Program-made: the position numbers and the translations under genes
Notes under the pieces: model-generated
Seen by the model: only the letters and a program-made list of their open reading frames with translations
Told to the model about the DNA's origin: nothing
Database searches by the model: none
Shown: positions 61,895 through 64,000 of the stretch, piece after piece
How the letters are laid out: the number at the start of each line of letters is the position of its first letter
Numbering within the stretch: position 1 is the stretch's first letter
Assembly (NCBI RefSeq): GCF_009362785.1
Contig: NZ_WHNQ01000009.1
Span: forward strand, 186,001-250,000
DNA length: 64,000 bases
Reading direction: 5' to 3'
Source of the DNA: Paraburkholderia atlantica
GTDB taxonomy: Bacteria > Pseudomonadota > Gammaproteobacteria > Burkholderiales > Burkholderiaceae

Positions 61895-63298
61895 TCACAC
61901 CTTCAGTTCCTGAGCGAGGCGACCCGGCACACCGCCGATCGAACCCGCGCCCATCGTAATCACCACATCACCGTCGCGCACCACCGTAGAAAGCGCGTCC
62001 GGCACTTCATCGACCGTATCGACGAACACCGGCTCGACCTTGCCGGCGACACGCAGCGCGCGCGCCAACGCGCGGCCGTCCGCGGCGACGATCGGCGCTT
62101 CGCCAGCCGCATAGACTTCGGTCAGCACGAGCGCGTCGACGGTCGACAGCACCTTCACGAAATCCTCGAAGCAATCACGCGTGCGCGTGAAGCGGTGCGG
62201 CTGGAACGCCAGCACCAGGCGCCGGCCCGGAAATGCGCCGCGCGCCGCCGCCACCGTGGCAGCCATTTCGACCGGGTGGTGACCGTAGTCGTCCACCAGC
62301 GTGTAGGAGCCCGCGGCCTGGCCGTCGCTGACGACCGGTACTTCGCCGTAACGCTGGAAGCGTCGGCCGACGCCGTTGAAATCCGCGAGCGCTCGCTGGA
62401 TATCGGCATCTTTCACTTCAAGTTCAGTCGCAATTGCAATTGCGGCCAATGCGTTCTGCACGTTGTGCTCGCCCGGCAGGTTCAACGTGACGTCGAGCGG
62501 CGCCGCATCTTCGCGCATCACGGTGAAATGCATGCGCCCTTCGCGCGCTTCGACGTTGACCGCGCGCACCTGCGCCTCGGCCGCGAAACCGTAGCGAATG
62601 ATCGGCTTCGACACGAACGGCAGGATCTCCTTCACGTTCGGATCGTCGACGCACAGCACCGCGATGCCATAGAACGGCAGACGGTGCGTGAATTCGATGA
62701 ACGCCTGCTTCAGACGCGCGAAGTCGTGACCATAGGTATCCATATGATCGGCGTCGATGTTCGTGATGACTTCGATCACCGGGAACAGGTTCAGGAACGA
62801 TGCGTCCGATTCGTCCGCCTCGGCGACGATGAAGTCGCCGGTGCCCAGACGCGCATTCGCGCCCGCGCTGATCAGCCGGCCGCCGATCACGAAGGTCGGA
62901 TCGAGCCCGCCCGCGGCGAGCACGCTCGCGACCAGCGACGTGGTCGTGGTCTTGCCGTGCGTGCCGGCGATCGCGATACCCTGCTTCAGTCGCATGAGTT
63001 CCGCGAGCATCACCGCGCGCGGCACGATCGGAATGCGGCGATGACGCGCGGCCAGCACTTCCGGGTTGTCGCTGCGCACCGCGGTCGACACCACCACCGC
63101 GTTCGCGCCTTCGATGTTCTCCGCTGCGTGCCCGATCGAAATGCGCGCGCCGAGCCCGGCGAGACGCTCGGTGACCGCATTGCCCGACAGGTCCGAGCCG
63201 CTCACCTGATAGCCGAGATTGACGAGCACTTCGGCGATGCCGCTCATGCCGACGCCGCCGATGCCGACGAAATGAATATGTTTGACGATGTGTTTCAT
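61895..63298 (-). CDS. murC: UDP-N-acetylmuramate--L-alanine ligase
   Basis: Adds L-Ala to UDP-MurNAc, the first step of stem-peptide assembly. The 467-residue protein has the UDP-binding loop GIGGVGMSG (12-20), the Mur ATP loop GTHGKTTTT (112-120), [10 protein letters not shown] and [10 protein letters not shown]. Its paralogue Mpl lies at 12.6 kb. The ATG overlaps the murG stop by four bases. Confidence 0.97.
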   Translation of the reverse strand: MKHIVKHIHFVGIGGVGMSGIAEVLVNLGYQVSGSDLSGNAVTERLAGLGARISIGHAAENIEGANAVVVSTAVRSDNPEVLAARHRRIPIVPRAVMLAELMRLKQGIAIAGTHGKTTTTSLVASVLAAGGLDPTFVIGGRLISAGANARLGTGDFIVAEADESDASFLNLFPVIEVITNIDADHMDTYGHDFARLKQAFIEFTHRLPFYGIAVLCVDDPNVKEILPFVSKPIIRYGFAAEAQVRAVNVEAREGRMHFTVMREDAAPLDVTLNLPGEHNVQNALAAIAIATELEVKDADIQRALADFNGVGRRFQRYGEVPVVSDGQAAGSYTLVDDYGHHPVEMAATVAAARGAFPGRRLVLAFQPHRFTRTRDCFEDFVKVLSTVDALVLTEVYAAGEAPIVAADGRALARALRVAGKVEPVFVDTVDEVPDALSTVVRDGDVVITMGAGSIGGVPGRLAQELKV

Positions 63299-64000
63299 TG
63301 CTTTCCTTCTGGGCTCACGCCCGCCATCGAACCCGCACCCGCCACCGTCGCGCAGATCTGCGCGACCTGTTCGGTGGCATCCGGTTTCGCGAGCGAGCGC
63401 GAACGCTCCGCCATTTCCGCGAGACTTTCCCGCGTCTGGCTGCGCAACCAGTCGGCGAGCTTTTCCGCCGACAGATCGCGTTGTTGCACGACCAGCGCCG
63501 CGCCGTTGTCGGCGAGGAACGCTGCATTACTGGTCTGGTGATCGTCGACCGCGTATGGGAACGGCACGAACAGCGCCGCGACGCCGACCGCCGATATCTC
63601 CGACACCGTCATCGCGCCCGAGCGGCAGATCACCAGATCGGCCTGCGCATAGGCGCTCGTCATGTCGTCGATGAACGGCACCAGCGACACGTCCGCGCCT
63701 GCCTGCAGGCCCGCGGCCGCGTAGTTCTCGCGCAGTGCGTCGATATGCTTCGCGCCCGCCTGATGCACGATGCGCGGCCTCTCGTTGGAGCCAAGCAGCG
63801 CGACCGCGCGCGGCACGACTTCGTTCAACGCGGCGGCGCCGAGACTGCCACCCACCACGAGCACGTTCAGCGGACCGTTACGCTGCGCGTAGCGTGCTTT
63901 GGGTGCAATCGCGCGCGCAAGTTCCGCACGAATCGGATTGCCGGTCCATTCGCCGTGCGGCAGCGCATTCGGAAACGCCACCAGCACGCGTTTCGCGAGC
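63295..64000 (-). CDS. murG: UDP-GlcNAc:lipid I transferase MurG, C-terminal part
   Basis: Adds GlcNAc to lipid I at the inner membrane, giving lipid II. Only the last 235 or so residues lie in the window; the frame continues past the right edge, so the GTG at 63987 is internal. Visible are [27 protein letters not shown] (UDP-GlcNAc loop), [20 protein letters not shown] [17 protein letters not shown] and [15 protein letters not shown], the classical MurG motifs. Overlaps murC by four bases. Confidence 0.96.
   Translation of the reverse strand, partial: LAKRVLVAFPNALPHGEWTGNPIRAELARAIAPKARYAQRNGPLNVLVVGGSLGAAALNEVVPRAVALLGSNERPRIVHQAGAKHIDALRENYAAAGLQAGADVSLVPFIDDMTSAYAQADLVICRSGAMTVSEISAVGVAALFVPFPYAVDDHQTSNAAFLADNGAALVVQQRDLSAEKLADWLRSQTRESLAEMAERSRSLAKPDATEQVAQICATVAGAGSMAGVSPEGKQ

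Overview
The window is a high-GC, gene-dense stretch of core chromosome from a betaproteobacterium of the Burkholderia/Paraburkholderia type. The evidence is gene content and order: pilBCD-coaE-zapD-yacG, rplU-rpmA-obgE-proB, and the end of the dcw cluster (murG-murC-ddlB-ftsQ-ftsA-ftsZ) running through a peroxiredoxin gene to lpxC, secA and argJ. Codons are strongly G/C-ending, and there is an Ala/Lys/Pro histone-H1-like protein. I see no transposase, integrase, phage gene, CRISPR array or rRNA. The only RNA gene found is a tRNA-Pro(CGG).

Layout. 1-7.7 kb (minus): a sugar operon with an IclR-type regulator, 2-keto-3-deoxygalactonate kinase and aldolase (dgoK, dgoA), a short-chain dehydrogenase, an AraFGH-type ABC importer and the start of a second dehydrogenase. 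8-14 kb (minus): mtgA, aroE, an RNB ribonuclease, a YqiA-like esterase and mpl. 14.2-22.6 kb (plus): an uncharacterised nucleotidyltransferase-like gene, a TlpA-like thioredoxin, aroQ, accB-accC, prmA, a zinc-ribbon/DUF3426 membrane protein, tpx, a PfkB-family kinase and a glycine-zipper lipoprotein. 22.8-31.1 kb (minus): the H1-like protein, nrdB, nrdA, ampD, a small membrane protein and a CcsA/YpjD-like protein. 31.2-33.2 kb (plus): ffh and hpt. 33.3-35.7 kb (minus): marC and proS. 36-37.4 kb (plus): rppH and a CNP1-like lipoprotein. 37.5-40.6 kb (minus): proB, obgE, rpmA, rplU. 40.9-49.1 kb (plus): ispB, tRNA-Pro, a CorC-like membrane protein, pilBCD, coaE, zapD, yacG. 49.2-54.8 kb (minus): mutT, an ATPase, argJ, secA. 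55.1 kb (plus): a DUF721 gene. 55.6-64 kb (minus): lpxC, a peroxiredoxin, ftsZ, ftsA, ftsQ, ddlB, murC and partial murG.

How the genes work together. The left operon looks like one unit for importing a pentose or hexose and converting it through a De Ley-Doudoroff-type route to pyruvate and glyceraldehyde 3-phosphate. Much of the rest serves the cell envelope: murG, murC, ddlB, mtgA, mpl and ampD make and recycle peptidoglycan; lpxC makes lipid A; ftsQ, ftsA, ftsZ and zapD act in division; secA and ffh export proteins. The nrdA/nrdB genes supply dNTPs. Four-base start/stop overlaps are common and point to translational coupling.

The most striking non-coding signal is upstream of nrdA. Two NrdR-box-like sites 31 bp apart, one covering the -10 of a good sigma70 promoter, are followed in the transcribed leader by four DnaA-box-like 9-mers in a row. 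No wholly new defence or mobile system is visible. The oddities are regulatory architecture, low-complexity protein regions and a few uncharacterised conserved genes.
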